A DNA stretch of 64,000 bases from Aradus depressus. Taxonomy: Eukaryota; Arthropoda; Insecta; Hemiptera; Aradidae. Below are positions 10,437 through 21,195 of this stretch, in pieces. The position numbers and the translations under genes were made by a program. The stretch is taken from assembly GCA_963662175.1 (NCBI GenBank), contig OY759224.1, positions 27,289,489-27,353,488 on the forward strand, given 5' to 3'. Numbering within the stretch: the stretch's first letter is position 1; the number at the start of each line of letters is the position of its first letter. Under the pieces are notes generated by a model. That model was given only the letters and a program-made list of their open reading frames with translations. It had not been told where the DNA came from and searched no databases.

Positions 10437-10756
10437 ATCGAATGAACTTGAATGAAATACATCTACAAGACAAAAGTAGCAATCATTTAGGTGATTTTTG
10501 GCTCCCTCCATACCATAGGAACCCCAAATCTGTAAGCAGTACTTTTTTTAACTGACCTCTTCGTAAGTCTTCCACGCAAACAGCAAACCTAGTGAGGTGC
10601 CCACTTCTTATCTTCATCTCCTAGTTTCACTGCAAAGTAAGAATAGTACACTTTTCTAATAAAACTAGTAATATTTCTTTGATGTTTCTTAATCATAAAT
10701 TCTCCACAAATATAACAAAAACTGTTTGGAGAGTTTACACATCTACGGTTCACCAT
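10437..10756 (-). pseudogene. Broken member of an expanded arthropod Cys-rich protein family
   Basis: Minus strand from 10756: MVNRRCVNSPNSFCYICGEF, then ITSFIRKVYYSYF, GDEDKKWAPH, a TAG stop at 10589-10591, then FGVPMVWREPK, a one-base frameshift, and HLNDCYFCLVDV. The order CVNSPxxFCYxCGE, then YxxYF, then WAPH, then FxVPMxWREPxNHxxDCYFC, matches from memory an uncharacterised family seen in many copies in insects and other animals, function unknown to me and possibly transposon-borne. The stop and frameshift make this copy a pseudogene. Confidence 0.65.
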
Positions 10757-11139
10757 GACTTCAACACAAAACGCAGTAGGTTCTTCTCCTTTTGTTGATA
10801 ACATGGATAACACAGAGAAACAGCTGATAACGATGGGAAAAAAGGTACTGCCTTCTGAATAGTGATAATAGCACTTCTTAGTTACAATAATTGCCACACC
10901 AAGCGCTAGTTACGTTTAATTATTTCAACTGTAATTTAATTATTTTTATTTTCAAGAACAGCAAATTATCGGATAATGGATACTAATACAAACAATATCA
11001 GAATTGCATTTAGTGAGAAAACTGTATGTGATACAGCAGTTTCGGTGTCATTTTCGAATTCAGCAGGCCAAAATACATAGGAGGAAAGGTAACATAATCA
11101 AAAAAGTTTTTTCATCGCTGGCCTGTGTAATTAAATATG
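10757..11139. other. No recognisable gene
   Basis: AT-rich sequence upstream (minus sense) of the Cys-rich pseudogene. The open frame continues to 10897 but the added residues show no family feature and may be intronic. Confidence 0.4.
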
Positions 11140-12115
11140 TTATTTAAAGGAATCTCAAACTTTTTTGAAATATAATGAAGTGAAATGTAAAGAGGAAATC
11201 AGAGATACTTAGTAATTTTAATTGGTTCAAAGACAAACAGGATCTTTGGCATTGTTTCAAAGCGCCTTCATTCTCTGCTCAATTTGTAATTTTGTGTATT
11301 CTGGAATGTACAGGCTCTCCTCATTACTTCACCAGCTATTCAAAATATGGGCCAGAAAGTCGATGTTGATTTTTTACCGGAATTTCATGTCTTCTCCCTA
11401 TGGTTACAAAAAAAATCAATCGCTCTGTGGGGACAGAGATTTCTCATAGAAATAAAACACCTTGTCTTTCCACTGTTTTATTTTTGACCAGAACCGGTTT
11501 TCAATGTAACAGCGTCATCATCCAGGGCATATTTATGATTGAAAAAAGTTAACTTAAAAATTTAAAAAAAAAAAAAGAAAAGAGAAAATAAACCTTTAAA
11601 ACGGAAAAAATACACTGATGATAAGGAAAAGGACTGCCAATGCACGGCCTGGCCCAGCTTAAAATTTTGGGGCGGAACGATAACGACACACCTCCTGCAA
11701 AAATCTTGATTTAATTTATTTAAATAATAATAATAAAAAAATACCGGTCTTTGGTGTTTTATTTTTAATTTTATTTTGAATAAAAGTCAATTTAAAAATT
11801 TTTTTTTATCCATTTATTTTTTTTTACTGACACCATGGTTGGGAGGGCTTTTTTCGGGGAAGGAGGGCTCAGGGGGAGGCTTGGCCTTATAAACATTTGA
11901 GTTCTAACTCCAAGTCTCTAGCTGTAATAGAGGCCGAGATCCCTACACAGTGAAACCTAAAGATCTTGAAAACGGCGTACCCGAAGAACCATCTCGCAAA
12001 TACCAGCTTTTAAAACAAAAAAAACCCGCTTTGGAATCGGTTCAGCCCTCTTAGAGCTACGACGCTACATACTGACACACATACACACACAGACAAAGGC
12101 TTCAAACTTATATTT
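11140..12115 (+). repeat. Repeat F, copy 1 (inverted partner at 14100-14850)
   Basis: Shares with the 14-kb copy, in opposite orientation, GAAATGTAAAGAGGAAATCA, GTTTCAAAGCGCCTTCATTC, CCAGAACCGGTTTTC and GGACTGCCAATGCA, plus GTAGCTC/GAGCTAC and AAGTTTGAAGC blocks near its right end. The stretch at 11490-11530 read on the minus strand has GAUGAUGACGCUGUUACAUU followed by GAAAACCGGUUC, a degenerate hammerhead-like arrangement, so F may be a PLE or retrozyme derivative. No coding frame. Confidence 0.55.
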
Positions 12116-13120
12116 AAAGGATTCTTAAACTTCTTTGAAATATAATGAAGTGAAATGTAAAGAGGAAATCAGAGATACTTAGTAATTTTAATTGAAAAAC
12201 AATTATTAAACTGGTTATTTAAAGGAATGTTTAGAAAGAAGTTTAATTCTTTGAAATATAATGAAATGAAATGTAAAGAGAAAATCAGAGGTACTTAGTT
12301 ATTTTAATTGGTTCAAAGACAAACAGGTTCTTTGGCATTGTTTCAAAGCGCCTTCATTCTCGGCTAAATTTGTAATTATGTGTATCCAGAACTCATAAGG
12401 AAGAATGGGATCATAGGAGACAACAAAATTATGTCCTAATGCAGATGTAATGAATGTATCGACACAAAATTTAGTAGGAGGATTCAGTAGCCATTATATA
12501 AGTCAACATCGATTTTTAGTCGAAATGGACGATTGGTTTTGTTGAAGAGAAAATTTGATTAATGACATCCACTTTCAAAAAGCATCTTGTTTGAGGTGGA
12601 AAATGAATACCACTTTATAACGTCTATTAGTTTCTATGGGAAATAGAGCAGAGTTTAGTCAGCCGAGGTGGATCGGACAAGAGAGGGAGGACATCCCTCA
12701 GGGCTATTTGTATAATGAAAACTAAACAAAGATTGTCTTTGTGCTGTGCAATTGTGAGCTTGTTGAGGAGGCAAGGAGAAGGTGTGTGTGTGTGTGTGTG
12801 TGTGGACTTTGGGCAAGACGGGAGACGACACGTCAATAGACATGTAGGACCTGCAACACATGACCGGAGTCAACACAACACACTTCCATTATGAAGATGA
12901 GACCTTCAGAAGAAATATTAGAAAAATTGTTGAATCATCACCAGTGGTACTTCCCCAGCACGAATTAATTACCCAAGTCGCTCTCGACCGGACTCACAGA
13001 AGGCGGTCTGTCGCGGCGGGAAGCGATCCAGTGGTCGTCGCGGCGGTCTGCGATACTGTGACACAAAACACGATATCTTGTGTGCGGTCGGTCCAGTCGG
13101 TCGTGATCCTTCGGTGTATT
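12116..13120. other. Partial F copies, DR1 and a GT microsatellite
   Basis: 12116-12360 has two partial direct copies of the F block GAAATGTAAAGAG(G/A)AAATCAGAG. 12370-12600 is DR1 (AATGCAGATGTAATGAATGT). (GT)n lies at 12782-12804. 12960-13120 is moderately GC-rich, with CGGCGGGAAGCG and CGGCGGTCTGCG repeats, just upstream of the Harbinger start. Confidence 0.5.
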
Positions 13121-13234
13121 ATGAGCTTCTTACAAGACGAAGAACTCTTGCTATCATTATTAGCTTTGCGAAAGACAGCAAACAAAAAGAAAATACGATG
13201 TTGGGTACATCAGATCAATAAGAAGAGAAAATAA
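13121..13234 (+). pseudogene. PIF/Harbinger transposase N-terminal fragment
   Basis: ATG at 13121 opens MSFLQDEELLLSLLALRK, then KKIRCWVHQINKKRK and a stop; past the stop the frame reads LGEYHRF. The pattern is acidic-leucine stretch, basic stretch, then W-V-H-x-I-N-x-x-R and GEYH. That is the start of DDE_Tnp_4 (HARBI1-like) transposases of PIF/Harbinger elements as I know them. The DDE domain is absent. An in-frame upstream ATG (12860) gives a longer frame, but its extra residues look like UTR. 5'-end relic. Confidence 0.6.
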
Positions 13235-13767
13235 TTGGGAGAATACCACCGCTTCAGCCTACTTTAACACATTTTTATAATGATCGTGTGAACTATCATA
13301 CAGATACGTGTATTTACTCACAGTTTCAATAAATATTTCCGTTTGGTCAGTCATTTCAGTCGCACACGTGTAGACAGAGAGGGCGGTCACGCGGGAAATC
13401 TGTGATTTTGTGCAAGAGGATCGCTCGTCGTCGTTTTTTTTATTTTATATTTATTATTATCTTGTAAATATCTTTTTATTATAATGTGTAGAGTAACAAA
13501 ATAAAGGGATTCCCCGTCACTAGGTACCTAAAAACCTCCCTCCATAACTGTACCTTCTACCCTGTCGACCATTTCTGTCAGTTTATAAATAATATAAGTG
13601 ACTCTTGATAATGCCTTAACACGACGAATCTAGTTGTGTATTTGAGAATATATAGTGACGTTTGACAAAGAAATTGTGTATTTTAATTATCTATTCCTAG
13701 AATGGAGCTTTACAAAGTAAGTATGGAAACCATAAATTATTTGAACAAAATATTATTTATTTTATTC
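13235..13767. other. No recognisable gene
   Basis: AT-rich, with a T/A tract near 13433-13480. Probably remnant of the Harbinger interior or its UTR. No terminal repeats identified. Confidence 0.4.
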
Positions 13768-13968
13768 CCAGGCTTTAACTACGAGGTCATATCGCCTACT
13801 AACAGAGCGCTCTTTTGTCACTCTAGTCGACCCTCGACTCTACTATTGGAGTCCTAAATGTTGCCTACCCTCAATTTTAATTCACCTAGGAGGGGTCTTT
13901 AACGAGTATAGCTATCGTACAAGCTCGGGGTAATTACATCGCTTAACGTCCCATTCGAAGGACTATGC
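13768..13968 (-). mobile_element. SINE-A fragment
   Basis: Contains GGCTTTAACTACGAGGTCAT, ACAGAGCGCTCTTTTGTCAC and the CGCTTAACGTCCCAT block. The tRNA-like head is missing. Diverged. Confidence 0.75.
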
Positions 13969-14099
13969 CAGTAGTCCTTTAGCATCTATGCTGTACGGGT
14001 GGGGTAAACAAGTTTTTTATTTTGTCACTCTGTACCCTGATGCTTTCAGATTTGCTAGTTACTTTTCATTATTTATATTTTATATTTATTGCGACGCAA

Positions 14100-14850
14100 A
14101 AGGAGGGGTGTTATAAGTTTGAAGCTTTCTTCTGTGTGTGTGTCTGTCTATGGCATCGTAGCTCCAAGACGGCTGAAGCGTTTTCAAAGTGTTTTTTTTG
14201 TTTCAAAAGCTGCTATTTTAAGCTTAATTTTAAGCTGGTCCCGGCCTTGCATTGGCAGTCCTTTACTTATCGTCAGGGTATTTGTTCCGTTTTAAAGATT
14301 TTCTGTCAGTTTTTTTTTTTTTTTTTTTTTATTTAACTTTTTTCAAACATAGATGTGCCACGGATGATGACGCCGTTACATAGAAAACCGGTTCTGGTCA
14401 AAAATAAAACAGTGGAAAGACAACGTATTTTATTTTTATGAGAAATCTCGTCACCACAACATCTTACCATCCACATATGGAGATTTGAAGAGATCGGTTT
14501 TTACAGGGAGAGCGAAAGTTTGATTTTTTTTGAAACCATAGCGAGAAGACATGAAATTCCGGTAAAAACTCAACGTCGAATTTCTGGCCCAACTTTCCGT
14601 ATACTTTGAATAGCTGGTGAAGTAATGAGGAGAGCCTGTACATTCCAGAATACACAAATATAATTACAAATTGAGCAGAGAATGAAGGCGCTTTGAAACA
14701 ATGCCAAAGATCCTGTTTGTCTTTGAACCAATTAAAATTACTAAGTATCTCTGATTTCCTCTTTACATTTCACTTCATTATATTTCAAAGAAGTTTAAGA
14801 TTCCTTTAAATAACCTGTTTAATAATTGTTTTTCAATTAGTATTTTCATT
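14100..14850 (-). repeat. Repeat F, copy 2
   Basis: Inverted partner of 11140-12115. The left end has GGAGGGGTGTTATAAGTTTG and a GTGTGTGTGTCTGTCTATGG run. The centre (14365-14400, plus strand) has GGAUGAUGACGCCGUUACAU then GAAAACCGGUUCUGGUC, the degenerate hammerhead-like core with a palindromic AACCGGUU. A T-run lies at 14311-14330. The arms could pair into a stem of roughly 700 bp around a 2-kb loop. Confidence 0.55.
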
Positions 14851-15540
14851 AAATGGGTTTCATCAATATCTGAACTGAATGTTCATTTAAAAAAATTTCG
14901 TCAGTGAATCATCGGCTATGTACAACCCCAGCACGAATTGTTCAATTATGTTTTCGCTCTAAACCAATCTAACACTTTGGCTACAAAAACAATAAAAAAT
15001 ATATCTATGGTCACAGAGAGGTCGTTAAATTGCCAAAATGAGTTAAGTGTACTGTGATGATCTCCCAAGCCATCTGCGCACTGTGAAGAAGTTGGGAGCT
15101 CAGAACTCTAATACTTTCGGAATTATAAAGATGTGGGTTTCTTGGTACCTCGTTAAATTGTGTATGTTCTCGGTTAAATCATCTTAATCTACTTCTTTGA
15201 GGAATGATTCACGAGATAACTGCATTTAACCATTTATTCACTACGGCAGACTGTTCCAAGTGAAGAGGGCGTTTTCGGTTAAATCAACTTTAGAGAAGCA
15301 TCATTCACCTGTATTTCAAAAAGTATGGTTAATAATTAGGTAAGTGTGGTCAATAATAAAAAATAAGGTAAGTGATGGGGAATGATTAGGTAACTAAGGG
15401 AAAATCCAAGAAAGGATTAACAATATTCATTTTCATTCCCTCCTATAGATTTAGAAGGTATATGATTGATAATGATGACGCACATCCAGGGAAGGTAGCC
15501 CTGGATAGTGTGGGACTCGAGACGATTCACTATCACCATA
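14851..15540. other. DR1 scraps and unassigned sequence
   Basis: Inverted DR1 words near 14900-14960 (CATCGGCTATGTACAACCCC, AGCACGAATTG) and a short repeat shared with 8740-8810. 15040-15440 has two GCGGTTAAATCA-type segments (GGTTAAATCATCTTAATCTA, GGTTAAATCAACTTTAGAG). No gene seen. Confidence 0.45.
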
Positions 15541-15544
15541 CCCA

Positions 15545-16610
15545 CTAAAACCCCCTCCTTGCCGATCCTGATTCCCTTCCGCGGAACTGACGGTCTGTCA
15601 TTACTTCGCGGAAGGGAGGAAGGGTGGCTGGTAACGCCCCTTCTTCTGTTTTATTACCGCTACTGTTCCTTGTCAGCCCTCTCCTGAAGGGCCAACCCGC
15701 CCATGATGAGCGCTGCAAAATCGCAGCCTTCATCCCACGACTCCTGGGAGCGCAGCATAGCGTCCACGTAACTGGTAGCAGTCAGCGGGGCGCCCATGCT
15801 GCACTCCAGATTTTTCCTTCCCTCCTCAAATCTGGGGCATTTGAGGAGGACATGCTCCGCCGACTCCGCCTCACCAAGGCACGCGGGGCAGTCTGGTGTT
15901 GTTGCTGCCCCGATTTTGTGGAGGTACCCCCGGAACCCACCGTGTCCCGTGAGTACCTGGGTGAGGTGGTAATTCACCTCCCCATGCTTTCTGGTGAGCC
16001 AAGGCTCGACTCGAGGGATGAGCCGATGGGTCCACCGTCCCTTTGTGGACTTGTCCCATTCTTCCTGCCACTCCCCTCTCTGGCTCTGCTGGACCAGGGC
16101 TGGCCCCCGCGTCCTGATAGAAGACCCGGTTTCCCCTGTGGTCGAAGCGCTGCACCACCTCTTCCACCTGAACCGGGTCTTGTTTCCTTTTGAAGTGTCG
16201 CGTACGTTCCCGTGCCAAGAGGTCAATGGGGGGCAGCCCAGCAATTACATAGGCAGAGTCGCCAGAAACTGTTCGGTAGGCGCATGCGACTCTCAGTGCG
16301 CTTCGCCTGTGAGCGGGAGCGATCAGCCTCAGGTATGAGGGAATCCTCGTTGCATCTGCCCATGTCGGGGCCCCGTGTAGAAGGATGGATGTGCTGACTC
16401 CTGCCAGCAGTCTTCTCCTGCTCTGCCTAGGGCCACCGACGTTGGGCAGAATTCTCGAAATCGCCGCCGATGTCCTGGCGGCCTTCGCTCCCACGTATTT
16501 GAGGTGCTCCCTAAAAGTGAGCCTCTGATCCAGCATTACTCCCAGGTACCTGATTGCCGGTTGGGTCTCGATAGTATAACCCTGGAAGGTCAGTGACTTG
16601 AGTCTAACAT
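15545..16610 (-). pseudogene. R1-clade LINE: C-terminal RT, finger end and 3' UTR
   Basis: Minus strand: from 16608 the frame reads TIETQPAIRYLGVMLDQRLT, then SRILPNVGGPRQSRRRLL, SILLHGAPTWADA, RVACAYRTVSGDSAYVIAGL and PPIDLLARERTR, the end of the RT domain in R1-clade LINEs. A frameshift around 16050-16150 moves into the frame with KGRWTHRLIP, LTRKHGEVNYHLTQVLTGHG, CPACLGEAESAEHVLLKCPR (the CxxC...H...C finger). The stop is at 15660, and the 3' UTR contains GGGGGTTTTAGTGGGTA, an R1-like tail motif. It is 5'-truncated within RT and frameshifted. R1-clade elements insert in rDNA or telomeric repeats; the target here is not evident. Confidence 0.85.
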
Positions 16611-17000
16611 TATACGTATGACTAGTAGTAATAACAAAACTATTAAAAAAAGTAAAATGGAATTAATAAAAACTGAATAAATAAATACTTAAAAATATAT
16701 GAGTATAAAAAAAAATTATTACAAAGATGCATTTATAATAAGTAGACACATTTTATAATTTAACAAAAATTAAGTTAGCTATTTTTCAATAAACTCTTCG
16801 AAAGTGTCTTTTTCCCAACGATGTTTCGGGACGTTCTTATGTCCCTTCATCAGGTTCCAATGTCTGAGATATAGAAAAGAAAAATAAAACAATGTAACTA
16901 TAACAATATATATAAAAAAATAATAATAATAATATAAATATATTTACACATATATATATATATATATTAATCAATTATAAAATATATTAATCAATTATAT
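16611..17000. other. AT-rich sequence with a PLE-type end
   Basis: Mostly A/T, with (TA)n near 16950-16968. It surrounds the hammerhead-like motif at 16812-16862 and a TATATTAATCAATTATA repeat. No protein frame. Confidence 0.45.
16812..16862 (-). ncRNA. Hammerhead-like ribozyme motif, family a
   Basis: Minus strand: CUGAUGA (complement of 16847-16853), one extra A, stem II GGGAC/GUCCC, then GAAAC, AUC and GUU. In hammerhead terms A15.1-U16.1 and C15.2-G16.2 form stem III and U is the cleavage base. The CUGANGA and GAAA core bases are intact. Stem I pairing is weak, which argues for decay. Penelope-like retroelements are known to carry minimal hammerheads. Confidence 0.55.
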
Positions 17001-17007
17001 ATAAAGA

Positions 17008-17236
17008 GGGCGCCGGTAGCTCAGTGGTAAGCGTGCTTGTCTTCTGAGCTCAAGATACGTGGGTTCGAAACCCGACCGAGGCCCATAGTTTATTTTATGT
17101 CAGATACTCGTTAAAGACCCCTACCCGGGGGTAGAGTCGGGCTCATGTCCACCAGAGTGGCGAAAGAGCGCCCTGGTAGTTGACGATATGACCTCGTAGT
17201 TAAAGCCCGGGCATGAGTCATAAAACCTAACCTAAT
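17008..17236 (+). mobile_element. SINE-A with internal deletion
   Basis: Head GGGCGCCGGTAGCTCAGTGG and B box GGGTTCGAAACCC, then a jump from GTTTATTTTATG to TCAGATACTCGTTAAAGACC that removes part of the body. Tail AAAACCTAACCTAA. Confidence 0.85.
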
Positions 17237-18548
17237 ATATTGTAGCGGTCTATGTAACCCTACATGGATGTATGAGAGTAGAGGGGAGTATTACTGCCGA
17301 CTAGACCACGCCTACTAGAGAAGCATAGGGGTTATCCGTATTGCATTTTTTTCTGTCATTAAAATTAAATAATGTTGATGATTGGCCTGCATAAAAATAA
17401 TGATGTAAACCTGTGATGTCATGAAGTTGTATAAAAAAAAAATATGTTAATGGTTTTAAAAGAAAAAAAAATTGAAAAGGGACTGTAACATGTGACCAAT
17501 GAAATGTGGACATGATATAAGGAGGCCATGTTTTCTAGGCATGGTAAAAAAAAGAGGGTTGTTCGTTGTGAGAGTGTCAGTGGGGAGGTGCTTAGAGGAG
17601 TGACATACTAATAAAAATGTGTTTAGTGAACGAGTGATATGCCTGAGGACCCGGAAGCACCGCTAAAGAGTATCACGTTATGATCGATGGTCATGTGATG
17701 ACGAGACATTGAACGAGAATACGAAAGTCGAGAGAACAAAACATGATATAATTCAAGGGATAAACCCCAGGAGTCAGAAGGCAACGCGATGGACATACCT
17801 GCAACCTATTTTCGCAAATGAAACAACAACTGGATCATCTTGCCATCAGTTGGAATATTTCAAGCCTGTATGTGTGGTAAACCATGTAACTAACTCCAAA
17901 TTTTTTTATAAAAAAAATATATTGTGATAAAAACTTGTTTGCTACCACATTTCCTGTAGAAATTTGATCTGTTTTCTTTATTTAAATTTTGATTTCTACA
18001 GTAGTTTTTCGAAAATTGCCCTAAAAAAAATATTATCAATAATTTAAGACGTGCAATTTTTAAGAAAGTACACGTATACAACAAAAAATTCGATTAAACA
18101 AACTTTACACTTGGATTCACAAAGAGATACCAATTTTTAAATAATATTAATTTCTAATCCAAAGGTTTTTCAAATGATACTACTACTGGGCCAACAGGGA
18201 AGATGAATAGAATAGAATTTGAAGAGGACAAATATTAGGGTTATTTGCTTTATTTACACATTTTGATTATAAAACTAAACATTGAACAAAACAAGAAATT
18301 TAAAAAGGAACAAAATCATTAAATTAATTACTTAAAAACTATTTCTTTTTTTGTCTTTGGTTCGGGCATATAAAAAAAAGTATTTGATTAAATGTACCTT
18401 TTTGAAGTTTCTGAACACAATTTAGAGTTCGATATTTCAACTTTCTGGTAATTGTTCAACCTCACTTAAAACAAACATCTTTACTTTACGTGCACTCTTC
18501 CAGAGCTAGCTCTCGACTCCATTTCACACTATTTCACAGCTGTTTTAT

Positions 18549-18903
18549 AGGTTAGGTTAGGTTAGGTTTTATGACTCATGCCCGGGCTTTAACTACGAGG
18601 TCATATCGCCTACTACCAGAGCGCTCTTTCGTCACTCTGGTGGACATGAGCCCGACTCTACTGTGGGAGTCCTAAATTTTGCCTACCCTAAATTTTTATT
18701 CATCTAGGGTAGGGGGGTCTTTAACGAGTACCTGACATCGTACAGGCTCGGGACCATCGCTTAACGTCCCATCCGAAGGACGGCGTGCTTAAGTTTATTT
18801 TACCTCCCAGATAAAATAAACTAAGGGCCTCGGTCGGGCTACGAACCCACAACCTTGAGCTCAGAAGTCAAGCACGCATACCACTGAGCTACCGGCGCCC
18901 TCT
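18549..18903 (-). mobile_element. SINE-A full copy
   Basis: Left end GGTTAGGTTAGGTTAGG, three and a half TTAGG units. The body is complete and the head ends in GAGCTACCGGCGCCCTC. Inserted in the TGTARCGGTC element. Confidence 0.9.
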
Positions 18904-19113
18904 CAGCTGTTTTATATGTTTTATTGTTTTGTTTTTTAAACACATTAATATAATATATATATAATATATATTATATTATAATAAAAAAAATTACCTCTTT
19001 TCTATGTTCATTAAAAAGAATGTTCTGTAGTTTTTTACATCAAAATATAGATAAAAAAGGAAATTTTAAGATATGAAATAAACTAATTTTAAATGTCTGA
19101 TCACAAAATTTAG

Positions 19114-19304
19114 AATCAGGGGGCCATGGTGGCCGTGCGGGCTAGAGCGTAGGGCTTTGGTCGCATGGTATCACCATGGTTTGCGGGTTCGAATCCCGTC
19201 CGGGAGTGAGTTTTATTTCGTAGATAGAACTCCCTCCCGGGGCCATGGATGTCTTAAATAATTATATATAACACATTGACATGGCTAATATGCACCGTAC
19301 ATAA

Positions 19305-19352
<48 letters not shown>
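19114..19352 (+). mobile_element. SINE-B copy 2 with long poly(A)
   Basis: GGGGGCCATGGTGGCCGTGC head, B box GGGTTCGAATCCC, GTCCGGGAGTGAGTTTTATT, the GGCTAATATGCACCGTACAT end and an A run of about 40. It is nearly identical to copy 1 and shares 24 bp upstream of the head (from 19091), so SINE-B may begin further upstream than the tRNA part suggests. Confidence 0.8.
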
Positions 19353-19356
<4 letters not shown>

Positions 19357-19499
19357 AAAAAATTTAATTTATTGTTCATTGTTTCTTTTTTATTATGAAT
19401 TTATGAATGTAACTTCGTTTTATAGTATCTTTTTCTTTTCGCGATTGATAAAATCAAAAGGTAAAAACGACCGTTACAATATATTAATCAATTATAATC

Positions 19500-20235
19500 A
19501 TTGGATGCTTAAATGCAATTAACCCACTCAGTAGGTATATATATGAATTCTACAGGAAGAATCCGATTACTATTACAAAGGATACGAGGGATATTTTGAC
19601 GAGGGAAATGGCGTAGCGCGAGGGATTGGCAGGGGATGAAATGAAAGGTTTTGGACATGCCCAACGTCTGGAATGCATTAGCATCTGTCACAATCCATCT
19701 TAGCAGGATACCCACTACCAATTACCCGTGAGGAGGACACCGACCTTACATTAACCCTGGTTAATCACAGTGGCCTGATTGACTGATCGACCTGTCCCAT
19801 GAGACAGTTCCAACCCTGGCTGGCATTGACTCATCCCACCTCCACAGTCCTCTTTTCTCAGTTCTATCTTTATAATAATAATAAAAGTCTTTATTTCTTT
19901 TTCTTTTTACAGATATACAATAATAATTATAATAATGTATATTGACAGACAATACTCATGATCAAACTGACCGTCTCAAATACATATACAAAAAAAAATA
20001 AACATCCTCTTGTTATTATTAATAATTAAATTCTGAAACTAGTTTAACTTTATTATTCGAAGGGGCTTTACAATAGATAATTAAACTATAATTAAAATTA
20101 GGTTGAAAATTAATATATGTCGTCTTTAGAGTTTTGAATTTACATATGAAATTCAATGTCAATAAATTCCCTACAATGGCAGTTATTACAGTTTTAACAA
20201 GTGTAATTATAAAATACTGTGTAATATATAATTAC
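19500..20235. other. Unassigned sequence with a DR1 scrap
   Basis: 19505-19860 includes GACACCGACCTTACATTAAC and a short palindrome-like CGATCGACCTGTCC area; no frame. 20100-20200 is DR1 in inverse (GTCGTCTTTAGAGTTTTGAA). AT-rich elsewhere. Confidence 0.4.
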
Positions 20236-20554
20236 ACTTCTGAGCTCAAGGTCGTGGGTTCGTAACCCGACCGAGGCCCTTACTTTATTTTATCTGGGAG
20301 GTAAAATAAACTTAAGCACGCCGTCCTTCGGATGGGACGTTAAGCGATGGTCCCGAGCCTGTACGATGTCAGGTACTCGTTAAAGACCCCTATTCTGGGT
20401 GAATAAAAAATATAGGGTAGGCACAATTTAGGACTCCCACAGTAGAGTCGGGCTCATGTCCACCAGAGTGGCGAAAGAGAGCTCTGGTAGTAGGCGATTT
20501 GACCTCGTAGTTAAAGCTCGGGCGGGCATGACTCATAAAACCTAACCTAACCTA
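20236..20554 (+). mobile_element. SINE-A, head-truncated
   Basis: Begins at CTTCTGAGCTCAAGGTCGTG inside the tRNA part. The rest is complete and ends AAAACCTAACCTAACCT. Confidence 0.9.
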
Positions 20555-21195
20555 TAATACGCCCGTTCATCAGCTTCAAGGATGGGGGGAAGTAAAATGT
20601 ATGAATATAAAAATTTTAAGAAATATACTAGGAGATTCTTAATTTCAACTTATGAAAAATTAATTTGTCTTAGAAAATTTCTCTCTTTTAATTATTATAA
20701 AAAATATGGCAGGTTTTTATTTATTTTTTCCACATTTTGCCCTTTTTATTGCACGTTTTTTAATTTTTTTATTGCACAAAATCTCTTTTGATTTTTAATT
20801 TCGTGGGCGGAATGCTTAAGCATTGTGAAGACATAGTTTTAGGTTGATCTATCTTTGATTGGACTATAGACCAGCATAGAACAGTTGTAAGGATTATTCC
20901 ATGATGTTCTCAACGCCTTCAATATAATTTTGTGAATTAATTACAGGGTAGTCCATTGTTAGCTGGGGGTGGAGGGGATAGGTGGCCGGGTCTTCATCTC
21001 TGTAGGAACAGAAAGGTGGAAGGAGTCTGAACTGGTTCCTTTGTCGAGAAGTCTGCCATCTAAAATGTCTGTCTCTGGAGACAAAAGGAAAGGCGATTGC
21101 TCAGAATCGGGTCGACTGCCGAAATGTCAAATGTGAAGAACTCGGACAGAAAGCGAAAATCTATTAGATGAATCTATTGTCTATAACTAGACTTC
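20555..21195. other. No recognisable gene
   Basis: AT-rich to 20790, then GC-richer DNA (20950-21120) without a frame of note. Confidence 0.4.

Larger units (their letters stand above)
17241..19478. mobile_element. LTR-like or TIR element, TGTARCGGTC ends
   Basis: Left end TGTAGCGGTC and right end GACCGTTACA are inverted with one mismatch and start TG / end CA. Both sides are flanked by ATATAT, but in low-complexity DNA. Two SINEs (18549-18903 and 19114-19352) account for about 600 bp, leaving about 1.65 kb. There is a polyadenylation-like AATAAA at 17612. The short frames inside show no known domain. It could be a large solo LTR or a TIR transposon remnant. Confidence 0.35.

Noticed and set aside
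12860..13120. The 5' part of the 124-codon frame over the Harbinger start
   Set aside because: Residues before the internal ATG at 13121 show no family feature; the transposase N-terminus begins there.
15624..16397. Long plus-strand frames over the R1 element
   Set aside because: Antisense shadows of a GC-rich LINE coding region; the minus strand carries the recognisable RT and finger motifs.
18549..18566. A telomere or interstitial telomeric block (TTAGG)n
   Set aside because: At most about four units and always at the end of SINE-A, so it is the SINE tail, not telomeric DNA.
17241..19478. A complete LTR retrotransposon
   Set aside because: Only ten-base inverted ends and a low-complexity duplication are visible; no gag or pol, no paired LTRs. 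Kept as a low-confidence element.
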